Source: Rhabdophis nuchalis
Lineage: Eukaryota > Chordata > Lepidosauria > Squamata > Natricidae
Direction: 5' to 3'
Assembly: GCA_039707465.1 (NCBI GenBank)
Contig: CM077647.1
Location: 47,146,110 to 47,210,109 of the forward strand
DNA: 64,000 nucleotides
Positions 34,447-45,619 of the stretch are shown here, one piece after another. A model generated the notes under the pieces. The model saw only the letters and a program-made list of their open reading frames with translations, made no database searches and was not told the DNA's origin. A program made the translations under genes and the position numbers. Within the stretch, counting starts at the first letter, position 1. The number at the start of each line of letters is the position of its first letter.

Positions 34447-36480
34447 ATACTCTAGTTATGTCCTTATCCTAAAAAAAACAAAGTTTTGAGCAAAACATAG
34501 ATACAGCAATTAACATGAGCAAACTTTCATAGCAATTTCTCCAGCTATATAGTAGTTAACATTATCTGAATATATTAGAAATATAAATAGTAATAAAGCA
34601 ATGATTTCAGTAAAACCTATGCCTTGATCATCTGTCTTTTTACTTGAAGTGTTAATTTTTTGTAAGTCCATGACTCATTTAACTATCTTTTCTATAATAT
34701 ACAGCAAATTGGTATGAGATGCATCACATGCTTTCATATGCTATACTTTATTAACTATAATGGCTAGGATCATAGAATACCCTAAATCATATTATGACTT
34801 AGCAGGTGTTTGGATCTGATGGTTGAAATAAATTGAATTTATTCCTATGTGCATAAATATTGGGATTACAGCCATAAAGTTACTACTATTTTAGTTGGAA
34901 TCAGAATGAAATTCTATACTTCAGCATAATTGTTCCTTTTTTTATTATTAAAATGTGCTCACAATCTGAAGAGAGATCTAGGCATTATTTAAGAAACAAC
35001 CTCATTTTGTTTTTCAGAGAAAACCTGATAGCCAACAAAGAAGTAAACACCTTTTTATACAATACAAAAATCCAGGTCAAGTAAATGAAATGTAAAATTT
35101 ATTCTATACCATTACTCAATGTTTAGGATTAATTTAAGAAACCATCTTTTAAATTTATTTTTATTTCATTTAGTGTATGCAGTTTAATTAAAGCTATTTA
35201 ATTAAACAGACTACAGTTATGTGGGCATCCTTTTTGTCTGACATGCTAGAATTCCAGAGTGCTAAAGTCCTCCACGGTAAATGATCACTTTTTAGACTTA
35301 GTGTTAAGATGTGTTTGAATACCTTTCAATTGAAGTGTTTTCAGACAATTAATATGACTCATAGGCTTCCTTGAGAAGGAGTTTAGTGCTCTGATAAAAC
35401 CTGCTTTTTAAACTTCTTCAGAAGAGGTCAAAGACCAGGAAATGCTCTCTCTATAATTCTCATTTTCAAGTGAATTGGCCATGGCAACTGCATGAAGAAT
35501 GTTAAGTGTGAATTTCATTATGTTCTAGAAACCTTTAACTTAGCATTATAATGACTCAGATTACAACAGAAGCCAACCGCAACCATTTTCAGCAGGCAGT
35601 GTAGTTTAATTTATAATTTAATAAAGTAGCATTTTAACTTAAGTGGTTACCTTCAAAAACAGAGAATGGAAATGGTTCATTTGATAGCTACTAAATGCAT
35701 CCTTTTCCATGTTACCTGGAAAAAAATTCTGTGCTTGCTGACAGGTTAAATGTATAGTATACACAGAAAGCCACTATTTGTCTTTGTCAGACCACAGCAG
35801 CCTCCACAGCTTTTTATTATTTTAAACCTTCTTCATTGTCTTATAAACACTATAATTACATGCTAAAAATCTTATGGAAAACCAAACTCAATAAATCCCC
35901 ATAATGAACAAAATATTTTAGTGTTGCTCAACAAGTGACCTACGTAGTCCAACATGATAAAGCTTTTCTTTATCAGCAATAGGTCTACTTTGTTTTTCTT
36001 TCTCTGCCAACTCTCCCATAAATCGATGCAATCTGTTAGAATAAGATTATCTTCCAGAATATCTAATCATTTCCATTTTACGCAACATAATTATTGTCTC
36101 TCTTCGCTTCTCTCCACTTAGGTCTAGTATCATCAACATATAACATTCTTGGCAGCAGCCATGACTACAGCCAAACTTCCTGCTGACACTTGCCAGTTTT
36201 ATTTTAAATGATCTTTGCTTTATTACTTATTTACTGGCAGAATAATCTTGACATTGCTGACATCTGTGGCCTGCTGACATCATAAATAAGCATCTGTCCT
36301 GTGTAGGTGGGAATCCATAGGCAATCCATGATACCTCTTTTAAACAAGGCTTAATTCATGATACATTGAGAAGCAAACTATGCTTAGATTTAATGCTGCT
36401 TACTGAATATGTACATAAGTCTTTCTGTTGGTTGCTTTTACACTGTGGTAGTGTGCCAGAGAACCCAAAATCTGCAGGTG
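33890..36480. other. Repeat-poor AT-rich DNA, possible conserved non-coding sequence
   Basis: Apart from the GAT array, no repeat family is recognised for 2.6 kb. 34980-36350 is unusually clean of transposons in this window. No coding frame is convincing. Conservation cannot be judged from one sequence. Confidence 0.4.
34395..34446 (+). repeat. (GAT)n microsatellite, ~17 units
   Basis: A perfect GAT trinucleotide array. In one frame it encodes a poly-aspartate run at the end of a 79-codon frame that otherwise lacks coding character. Confidence 0.95.
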
Positions 36481-36493
36481 TGAACACTGTATT

Positions 36494-36501
36494 CACACAC
36501 A

Positions 36502-36594
<93 letters not shown>
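36494..36594 (+). repeat. (CA)n(GA)n compound microsatellite
   Basis: About 13 CA units pass directly into about 37 GA units. Confidence 0.95.
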
Positions 36595-36598
<4 letters not shown>

Positions 36599-36599
36599 A

Positions 36600-37805
36600 T
36601 ATAAATAATATTTATTATAATTAATTACTAAATCAGTCGGAATTCTGCCAAACCTGTTCTCAGAACCAACTATTATTCACTTATGCATTTCCCTTTTCAA
36701 AGAGAACACACATATAAACATGCCCATACATAAAGAAAGGGCATAGGGAACAAATCCTCTGATCTAAAATATAAATCTAAGATTATATCTCCTTGAATGA
36801 TGACATCATTTCAGAATAATTTGTAAAATATTTTACACAGAGAGTACAAATGCTTACAAAAATGGTCAAATCAGGTCTCCCCCCCCCCCCAAATAGAGAG
36901 GCCATTTGGGAATAGTACATTTCAGCAAAGAGATTGCAAAAAAAACAACCTGCCAAATCCTTGTGTCAGCAGAAAAGGAATCTGTTGCCTGGTTAACATT
37001 AAGGCAGTTGTCTGCATACTACTCCACACTGCTAAGATGATTCAAGTGCAGTAAAGTGCAATAAAGAAGTAAAAGGTGAACAGCTAAAGACAGAAACATG
37101 AATGTATAAATTAAGACAGTATGGTTAGGTGGAGGGGGGGGGGAAGAGAGGCAGCCCATATAAATGAGCCTTGAACCAAAATGAGAGAATTCAACAAAAG
37201 ACCCTTCAACGGGTCAGGAGCTCTCCAAATTTATACCCTGTCATTATGTCATAGATCAGCTGAACTATAATAGCATTATAAACTGCTTTAGCCTTACAGT
37301 TTTACCTCTTTATTTCAAATATGTTTATAATGCTTCCTGTTTCAGATCTGTCTGTTTCTAAGAGTAGAAAACAACCTGATTTAATAACCAATACAATAAT
37401 TACAATTAAATCAGTTGGTTTAAACATTTATTTTAACCAGGTTAGTTGAACTGTGTTACCTTGCACCAGAAATACCCATCAGATAAAAAATAGTGAAGTG
37501 CCCTCCCAATCCTACCTTTCTAGAAGACAGCAGGTTGAGAGAACTATTAATAGAGGAGTATGAACAGATTGTGAAATGATATGGAAGTTCTATCTGTGGC
37601 AATAATTGTTCCAATTATTTGGTTCTTCATCTAGCAATTAAGTGTGTATTCAGGGAAACGTGAAGAAATATATCTTCAATCTCTCACCCATCCACCAAGT
37701 CCTGCTGTATTGCCTGATCAGGACAGGGATGGGAGTGGTGTCCTAGGAAGGATGAACAGAGAACATCAGGATTTTATGCCAGGAGAATATATCACAAGCA
37801 AAATC
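36600..37805. other. No feature recognised
   Basis: AT-rich DNA with a 12-base C run at 36879-36890 and a 10-base G run at 37134-37143. Confidence 0.5.
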
Positions 37806-37813
37806 ACTTAAGG

Positions 37814-38004
37814 CAATAGTCTTCAACCTGTGGTCCACAGAGAGGATGTCATCATAGAGGGATTGTCATCACAGGGGGGATCTCATCACAGAGGGTCTGT
37901 GAAGGCTTGAAAAAATGTAATGATTTAAATCTTAAGTTAAGTCTTGGGGGCATCAAAAGATATTTAAACAGTGTCGGTAGGGAAGAAAAGATTGAGAACC
38001 ACTA
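37814..38004 (+). mobile_element. hAT-type MITE, ~191 bp
   Basis: The termini CAATAGTCTTCAACCTGTGG and (reverse complement of the right end) TAGTGGTTCTCAATC form inverted repeats of the widespread CAGTGGTTCTCAACC type. Flanks ACTTAAGG (37806-37813) and ACGTAAGC (38005-38012) agree at 6 of 8 bases, as for an aged hAT duplication. Confidence 0.7.
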
Positions 38005-38212
38005 ACGTAAGCTATGAAGATCATCCCAGTTGCCCAGCTAAAGCAAAAATACATTTATATTGGGAAAGTGATGGTAGAGAATGCCAGAGGTCAATCACTT
38101 CAGTGACAATGGCAAAGGCATCATACTATAGAGAAGAAGGCAATACAAATAGCCTTGGCTTCCAACCATTCAGTTAGTGACTGAAATTACAAACTATTGA
38201 AAAAGGTGACAT

Positions 38213-38518
38213 AACCAATCCTCTCACTTACAATTAGGCAAGCATTTGCACAGTCACATGACCAAAATGTAGGCACTTAGCCATTGGCATGCATTTATGA
38301 TATTTGCGTGTCCTGGAATCATCTGATCCCTATTTGTGACTTCCCAGCTGGCTTCCAACAACCAAATGAGGAAGCTGGATTTGCTTAACAAGAGGATGAT
38401 TCACTTAAGAGATGAGGCAAAAAAAGGTTCTAAAATTCAGTGCAACTTAATTAACAACCATCTTACTTAGCAATGGAAATTATGGTCTTAGTTGTGTCCA
38501 TAAGGTGAGGACTATCTG
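38213..38518 (-). mobile_element. Tc1/mariner-type MITE, reverse copy
   Basis: The right end (GTCCATAAGGTGAGGACTAT) is an aged reverse-orientation terminus of the family at 16486-16863, and TA follows it. Internal CACATGACC and GTTAAGTG-type motifs occur in reverse order. Degenerate. Confidence 0.65.
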
Positions 38519-38827
38519 TAGTAAATTATTTCTGTATTTTACCAAGGAAACTACATGGATAAAACAGTATATTACACATTTGTGTATTAAAAAGATTATC
38601 CATTTATAGGCAACCACTCTTATTCATTTCCAATGGACTACATGACCAATAACATTAAATTCAAGCAGAAATTAAAGTTACACAAAAAGTTTTTAATTTT
38701 GTAGCCATGTTAATTTTACCTTGTGCTTCATCCTTGCTGGCAACAAATAATTCAGTCTTTATTACAGTTATAGACTAGCATAAAAAAATCTGTATCACAT
38801 CTACTCTCTTAACAACAATATCAAATA

Positions 38828-39186
38828 CAGGCCTTCAATTTATAGCCACAATTGAGCCCAAATTTCTGTTTCTAAGTGAGACATTTGCTAAATTTGGCCC
38901 AGTGTTATAACTTTTATTGCTACAGTTGCTAAGTGAGTCACTGAGGTTATTAAATTTGTAACATGTTTGTTAAGTGAATCTGGTTTCCTCATTAACTTTG
39001 CTTGTCAGAAGGTTGTGAAAGGTGATCACATAATTCTAGGATACTGTGACTGCATCTGAATATTTATCACGTGACCACAAGGATGAATGGTCGTAAATGT
39101 GAAATATAGTTATATTGTCATGTTTTTCAAAGCTGTTGTAATTTTGAGTAGCCACTAAATGAACTGTTCTAAGTCAAGGACTTCCT
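38828..39186 (+). mobile_element. Tc1/mariner-type MITE
   Basis: It starts CAGGCCTTCAATTTATAG after TA and ends AAGTCAAGGACTTCC followed by TA. The interior matches the 16486 copy box by box (CACAATTGAGCC, TAAGTGAGACATTTG, GTTAAGTGAATCTGG, TATTTATCACGTGACCA). Confidence 0.8.
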
Positions 39187-39189
39187 ATA

Positions 39190-42100
39190 CATTTTGTTTA
39201 TATGTTAATAGGAGTTTTGATCATGTAAGTTAATAATTGTAAGGAGCTTTTCTTAAATAGTTCCTGATAGAAAATTATGGGAAATATGGTCCAGAATAAC
39301 CAGAATGCAGATGTTTCACATAAATTAACTATTGCTAGCACAAGTAGAAACTGAATAAGTTGGAAAATATAAAGAGGATCCCAACTTTTCAGCTTTTATC
39401 TTTTGTCATCGACTTCAACTCTTGCCAATATCTAATGTCAGGTTTCCAATGGAATATTGTTGCTTTAGCAGATTTTTATATAGATCAAAAGTACCAAGTA
39501 TCACAAAATCTTTGCCAAAGTAGCAATTTGTATTTTTTGATTAGTAGAAAATGTTGCCTTTTCCAAGATGGATAAGTCACATTTAAAAAAAAATAATAAT
39601 CCTTTAACATCTGGAATAAGGTTTCCCAATATAATATTTTATTCATTCCTCATGCTCAATGCAGCTACAATTTTTGAGAGGCAATCACATTACAAAGCTT
39701 TGGAATATAATTCAGCGTCACATCAACATCTTTAACATTTAAAATTTTTCCCGTAGATATTCCCAACATTTAACATATTTTCCTATCGATTTATATGCAT
39801 TATAAAAAAAATTCTAATGTTATAGTGACCCTCTTACAGTATGAGTTAATAAGCATAATAAAATCATAATATGAGTTAATAACTCAAATTTATTACTACT
39901 CCAGCAAAGAAAAATTGATGCCCATCCTTTCAAGTACATTCTTTGAGGAATCCAATAAATTCCAAATACAATGACCTGCTGAGGAAAAATTTAATTCAAT
40001 CCCAATTCTCATGAAAAATTGATATTGTGGGATAATCTCAACCAGAAAATTGCTAATATATCTTCTTCTGAAGTCTTTTTTTGTAAAAAAATAAAAGTAT
40101 TAATTGGTATTTTTGTATTATATGTTATAAAAGGAATTTGGTTTGCCAAGAATTGCTGAATAGCAATATGCTCAATTAAAACTTATTTCATGTCTTTACA
40201 ATTTGGGCCCAGTGCATGGTCAATATTGAATCCCCCATATGACTATAAAATATATTATTGGAAATGTTGTTAAATTAATTAAATCTACATTTAATTTTTA
40301 CATGCATTTTGGAAAGTATTACTAAGTTTTAGTAAGCTAAGAAAGGGAACATCTGTAAGAAACCTGTAGTACAAAAAACCCTAGAATATCCTGTTTAGAA
40401 AAATGTGATGGAGTAACATTAAAAAAAAAACAATTAATTCAACAAAATAATGTTTTTCATATTTTCTCTACCCCAGAGGATATGTAGCAACAGATGGATT
40501 TCAGTCACTTGAATGTTGGAATGTAAATATATCTGAGCAAATGTCAACTCATTATCTTAGATTTATTCTACAGCCACAGTTTGGGGTTCATTTTTATAAT
40601 GATGCCAGTTAGATACTGGGAATAGAAATAAGGACAAAGGACATTAATATATTATAAAATTATATACCAAAAAAGTGGTAGGATTTATCATGCATACTGT
40701 GTAATAGTTGTTTTACTTCTGATGAAAAGCCTCTGCTACAACTGATCGAAAGCATTAGATTGAAGATATATATTCACTTTCTACGTATGACCCAGCTTAC
40801 TAATGACACTGGAAAAAGTCCAAAATAATCATAATGAAGAGTATTTTTTGTTTTGCTTGCTTTTATACATTTATTTCAAAATGCAATTCGTTGCTTTATT
40901 ATGGTCTTTTTTCTTTCTTTCTTAATCTTCTGATTCATGGTTTCTATTCTTAATTTTATTTTTTTCCTTTTGTTTGGTTTAATTTTTTTTATTCACATAT
41001 TAAAACATTAAAAATACTTTTCCATAAAACTGTAGGACTATGGTTATAACCATACCCCACAACAGAACATTCTATGTAAGCTTTCATTTGTGTGTGTGGG
41101 GGGGGGGGGGGGGGGACAAAAACAGGAAAATGTTCCCATTCCTTTGTTCACTAAAATAATGCTGCAATCCTATGCATACTCATGATGGACAATGCACCAG
41201 CCATCAGCACTCTCTTGCTGCCCCCAGCATCTTGTAATTTGGTGCAAAATGTGATGAATTTTCTCAGCTTTGTTTATCTGTAAGTTTGCATACACAATTT
41301 CATAAAGCATTTAAAGTACAATACAAGATTGTACTTACAAGATAGTAGCTGTGGCTTCCTGTTCTCTGCAGAAAGAATTTAGAAATTCAAAATCACCCCG
41401 CAGATAAATACGTTAAGAGTTTAAGGGAAGGCAGAACTACAATATCAGGCTGTTAAAACTTTACAAGTGATATTCTGTATAAATGTACAAAGGCAGAGAA
41501 AAGCATACATTGACTTTCAGGACTCCTGGAGGTGGGAACGTAATACAAAACAAGCTTTTCTTTAACCACAACAGCAGTCATCTAACAACATACCAGCTCA
41601 CTCAAAAGCTCAGAACTCAACAGTTGATAATCATCTTTCAGCTCAGGTTATTGCATGCAATTTTTCACATTCATTCAGCTTTCTTCATACAGCTCTTAGT
41701 AAAGTAACTCTCTTAACAATAAAAGCTTTTGTTGTGGCCCATTACACTGAGAACTAACCACTCCTAAGTATTTTTTATTGGCTTTTTGGAGTATTTATAG
41801 CAGTCTTTGTTCTCTTTGCAAACTTATGCAGTTGGGTGTGTAGCAAGGGGGCATGCAATTGAGTGTGCCTGATAAGATCATTCATACATGTAAAGAAGAC
41901 ATTCACAGAGACTTTTAAAGCTTTCTCCTTACTTTCTGCCGTATATTTTTGCTCATGATTTTTAGATATCTGAAATCATTTCTATCTCTTTTTAACTATT
42001 TAATACAAAAATATATGTTGTTAGCCAGTTTCATCCTACACAGTTCATTATAAAACCTGATGGGCTGCAGTGCTGCTTCCTGATAAACTATTTATAGTGT

Positions 42101-42910
42101 ATGTTCTGGTAGAACAGGAACAAAGTAAAATCCCTCAGCTCCAAATAGATTGATTTAGTTTCCAGTATATAAACTACATTTTTTTAAAAATTAAAAATAC
42201 TACTTTGTACACTAAATGGGCACATTTATATAGATTAGAACATAAGAAAATATGTTTTTTTTTTAAAAAATACACACCTTTAATTTCTTGTCATGCTTAT
42301 AATTGATTATAAATTGGCAGTGGTCTTGGAGTGAAGATGTGGACTTCTTATCTTGGTTTTATAGTTCCTTTTAATTTATATTCATTTCTTCGTAGACAAA
42401 CATGATGCTATGTTATCTTTATTTCAGGACGTTAGCCAGGTTTATCTGTTGTAACAACGACAAAGATTTCTCTAGTGCATTAGAGATTAGCATATACAGA
42501 TTTGGATTATTCTCACCATTTAATTTACTTGCTGTCAGTTCTCAAAACATGTCAGATTACATGTGCCATATTTTCCAAATAACCTCCTGTCACTTTCAGT
42601 CTTTAGTTAGCATATTGGTTTCTCTAGCAAAGACCATTCCCTGTTACTCTATAATAATACCTATAAATACCAGAAGAAACTGGGAAAGAGCTGAAGAATG
42701 ATTGTTTTATTGACTTAACTCATTTTTTTATCAGATAGTTCTTTATGCAGCCATGCTGGTTTCTTTTGAGAGCTGTTATTTTTCTTCTTTATTGGTATTG
42801 TGCTAGACTGGGCTTTTATAATCTCACTTTTCAAAATTTCCCAAGCTTCTTGAGTTTTCCCCTTGATGATTATCATCCACGGAATCTTTCCCAGGTACTC
42901 TCTTTAAAAA
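39190..42910. other. Repeat-poor AT-rich DNA
   Basis: No gene or repeat family is recognised over 3.7 kb. An 18-base G run lies at 41098-41115. Frames of 60-99 codons (41483-41707, 42402-42701, 42745-42930) have no family resemblance. Confidence 0.5.
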
Positions 42911-42914
42911 GTTC

Positions 42915-44398
42915 TAATTACAAGGACTAGATGGAACCCCAAGGTTCTGAGGAACTGGCACATGAGATCTCAGAACCACTGAACTATATCTCTCAAAGAT
43001 CCTGGAGCACCAGGGAACTGCCAGAGGACTGGAAAAGAGCTGATGTAGTTCCAATCTTCAAAAAAGAATAAAGAAAAAAAGAAAAAAATAAATCCAGGAA
43101 ACTACAAACCTATCAGCCTGATCTCAATATCAGGGAAGATTCTTGAAAAGATAATCAAGCAATGAATCACCTAGAAGCAAACAAAGTAATAACAAAAAAC
43201 CAGCAGATCTTGCCAGACTAATCTTATTGCATTCTTTGACAAAGTGACAAAATAAGTGGACCAAAGGAATGCTGTTGATATAATCTACTTGAACTTCAGC
43301 AAGGCATTTGATAAAGTAGACCATAACCTACTACTGGGATAAAATAGAAAAATATGGGTTAGATAGTATCACCACCAGATGGATTTGTAACTGGCTGACC
43401 AACCACACTTAACATGTAGTCCTCAATGGAACTGCCTCTACAACAGTGGTGGGCTGCCAATTTTTTTACTACTGGTTCAAGCATGCTCCTGTACGCACTC
43501 CTGCATGGGTGTGATGCTTCTGCGCATGTGCAGAAGCATCCAAGCAGGTGGGCGGAGCCTCCCACTGCTGCTACTACCAGTTCAGCCGAACTGGGAGCAA
43601 CCCACCTCTGATCTACATGGAGGAAAGTTTGCAGTGGGGTAACCCTTTGTTTAGGCCCAGTACTCTTCAATATCTTCATCAATGATTTGGGTGAGGGGAT
43701 AAATGGAGCACTTATCAAATTTGCAGATGTTACCAAGCTGGCAGGAATACCCAACACTCCAGAAGATAGGCTTAAGATGCAGAAACATCTTGACAGACTT
43801 GAACATTGGGCACTATCTAGCAAAATAAAATTCAATGGTGAAAAAAGTAAGGTTCTACATTTAGGCAAGAAAAATAAAATGCACAGGTACTGTATATGTG
43901 GTATCTTGCTTAATAGTAGTAACTGTGAGAGGGATCTTGGAGTCCTGGTGGACAATCATTTAAATATGAGCCAGCAGTGTGCTGTAGCTGCCAACAAAGC
44001 CAACACAGTTCTAGGCTGCATAAACAGAGGGATAGAATCAAGATCATGTAAAGTGTTAATACCACTTTATAATGCCTTGGTAAAGCCACACTTGGAATAT
44101 TGCATCCAGTTTTGGTTGACACTATGTAAAAAAGTTGTTGATACTCTAGAAAGTATGTAGAGAAGAGCAACAAAGATGATTAGGGGACTGGAGGCTAAAA
44201 CTTATAAAGAACGGTTGCTGGAACTGGGTATGTCTAGGGTGATGAAAAGAAGGACTAAGGGTGACATGTTCTAATATCTCAGGGACTGCCACAAAGAAGA
44301 GGGAGTCAAGCTATTCTCCAAAGCACCTGAGAGTAGGACAAGAAGCAATGAGTGAAAACTAATCAAGGAGTAAAATAATTTAGAACTAAGGAGGCTAA
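42915..44398 (+). mobile_element. CR1 LINE remnant interrupted by a MITE
   Basis: The same CR1 family as 25205-27130, with similar extent at the 5' side (RT start: LDGTPRF-like, DWKRADVVPIFKK). It is more decayed, with many frame breaks. The second half (43687-44160) reads FADVTKLAGIPNTPEDRLKMQ, where the catalytic FADD has become FADV. It ends near 44398 without the 3' tail. A hAT MITE occupies 43444-43610. Confidence 0.85.
43444..43610 (+). mobile_element. hAT-type MITE inside CR1, 167 bp
   Basis: The left end is CAGTGGTGGGCTGCC and the right end GGGAGCAACCCACCTCTG, with TCTACA repeated at both flanks (CTCTACAA and ATCTACAT). The CR1 sequence resumes on the far side in register with the 26130-26160 region, so the insertion postdates the CR1. 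It contains a perfect small palindrome, GCTTCTGCGCATGTGCAGAAGC. Confidence 0.85.
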
Positions 44399-44399
44399 T

Positions 44400-45020
44400 C
44401 CTGAAATGAAAGATGAAAATGAAAAATTGGACTTTCCTTTAACAATAAGAAAACAAAGATAATGACAACTGCATTAAATACACAGGTCAGAGTGCAGATT
44501 GACAACAAAGCCATCTAAACAGTAAAGAAATTCATCTTCCTAGGTTCTACAATGTACCAAAGTGGTGACCACTGATCAGAGATCAGAAGGCATATTAGTT
44601 TGTAGATTAGTTAATGCAATAATTGTACCAATTGCTATTTATGGACGTGAAACTTGGATTCTGAAAAAGGCAGATAGGAGAAAGGGGGATGCATTTGAAC
44701 TGTGTTGCTGGAGGTGATTATTCTATATCCCATGGTCTATAAAAATAACAAAAAAAGAAATCTTAGACCAAACCACTCCTAAAATACAGTATATCACTTG
44801 AAGCCAAAATCACCAAACAGAGGCTGTCATTCTTTGGTCATGTCAAGAGAGCTGACTCACTCAAAAAGTCAATCATGCTGAGAGTGATCAGCAGAAAAAG
44901 GAGAAGGGACCTCCCTAGAACACACTTGCTGAACATTATAAAGGATGACAGCAGGATGACTATGGGGGATATGAAGGAGATAGTGCAAGATAGAAGGGCA
45001 CAGAGTGCACTGATCCATTA
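44400..45020 (+). pseudogene. BovB/RTE ORF2 C-terminal remnant
   Basis: The plus strand, across frame breaks, reads IHLFLGSTMYQSGD, then ETWILKKADRRKGDAFELCCWR, IPWSIKITKKEIL, LSFFGHVKRADSLKKSIML, and RRGLPRTHLL. These are the characteristic BovB/RTE C-terminal blocks in order (xTWxLKKxDRRxxDAFExWCWRR, FFGHVxRADSLEKxxMLG). An inactive relic. Confidence 0.8.
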
Positions 45021-45024
45021 AATA

Positions 45025-45362
45025 GCTGAAAACAATGACAATCCCAGATCAAAATTATGTCAAGTGTTGAAAGCCACAATTTCTACCCAGCATAGATGGC
45101 ATTTGCTCTTCTCTATCAGGATTCATTGAGTTACCCTTGATTCAGAATTCCTGCTTCTTGCAATAACTATTTTCAATGCATTTACAGTTCTCATTGCTCT
45201 TCCTGTCATATTGGCTGCTATTGGTATAATTCCTCTGATGAAACAGAATACAGAAACTTGTTGCTTTTACATCTCTTTAAAAAAGAGAAGGAATTTTTAG
45301 ATAAAAGACATTTCCATGTTCGTTGTTTATTCCAACTAAATGTCCACATTCCAATGACTTGT
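45025..45362. other. No feature recognised
   Basis: Short AT-rich spacer between the BovB remnant and the MITE. Confidence 0.5.
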
Positions 45363-45619
45363 AGTACCGTATTTTTCGGAGTATAAGACGCATCTTTTTC
45401 CTCTAAAAAGAGGCTGAAAATCTGGGTGCGTCATATACATCGAATACAGCATGTTTTGCCTCCTGCAACCCCACCCCCTTCACCAAACTGGCTGTGCCTA
45501 GCCTTATGGAGGCTTCCAGAGAGCTCCTAGGGGCTGGGGAGGGCAGAAATTAGCCTAAAATGGGCCGTTTTTTGCCCCCCCAGCCCCAAGTAGGGCTATG
45601 CATGCAACTTATTTGACAC

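Noticed and set aside
36366..36608. 80-codon frame ending in an Arg/Glu run
   Set aside because: The second half is the CA/GA microsatellite; the first half has no motif.
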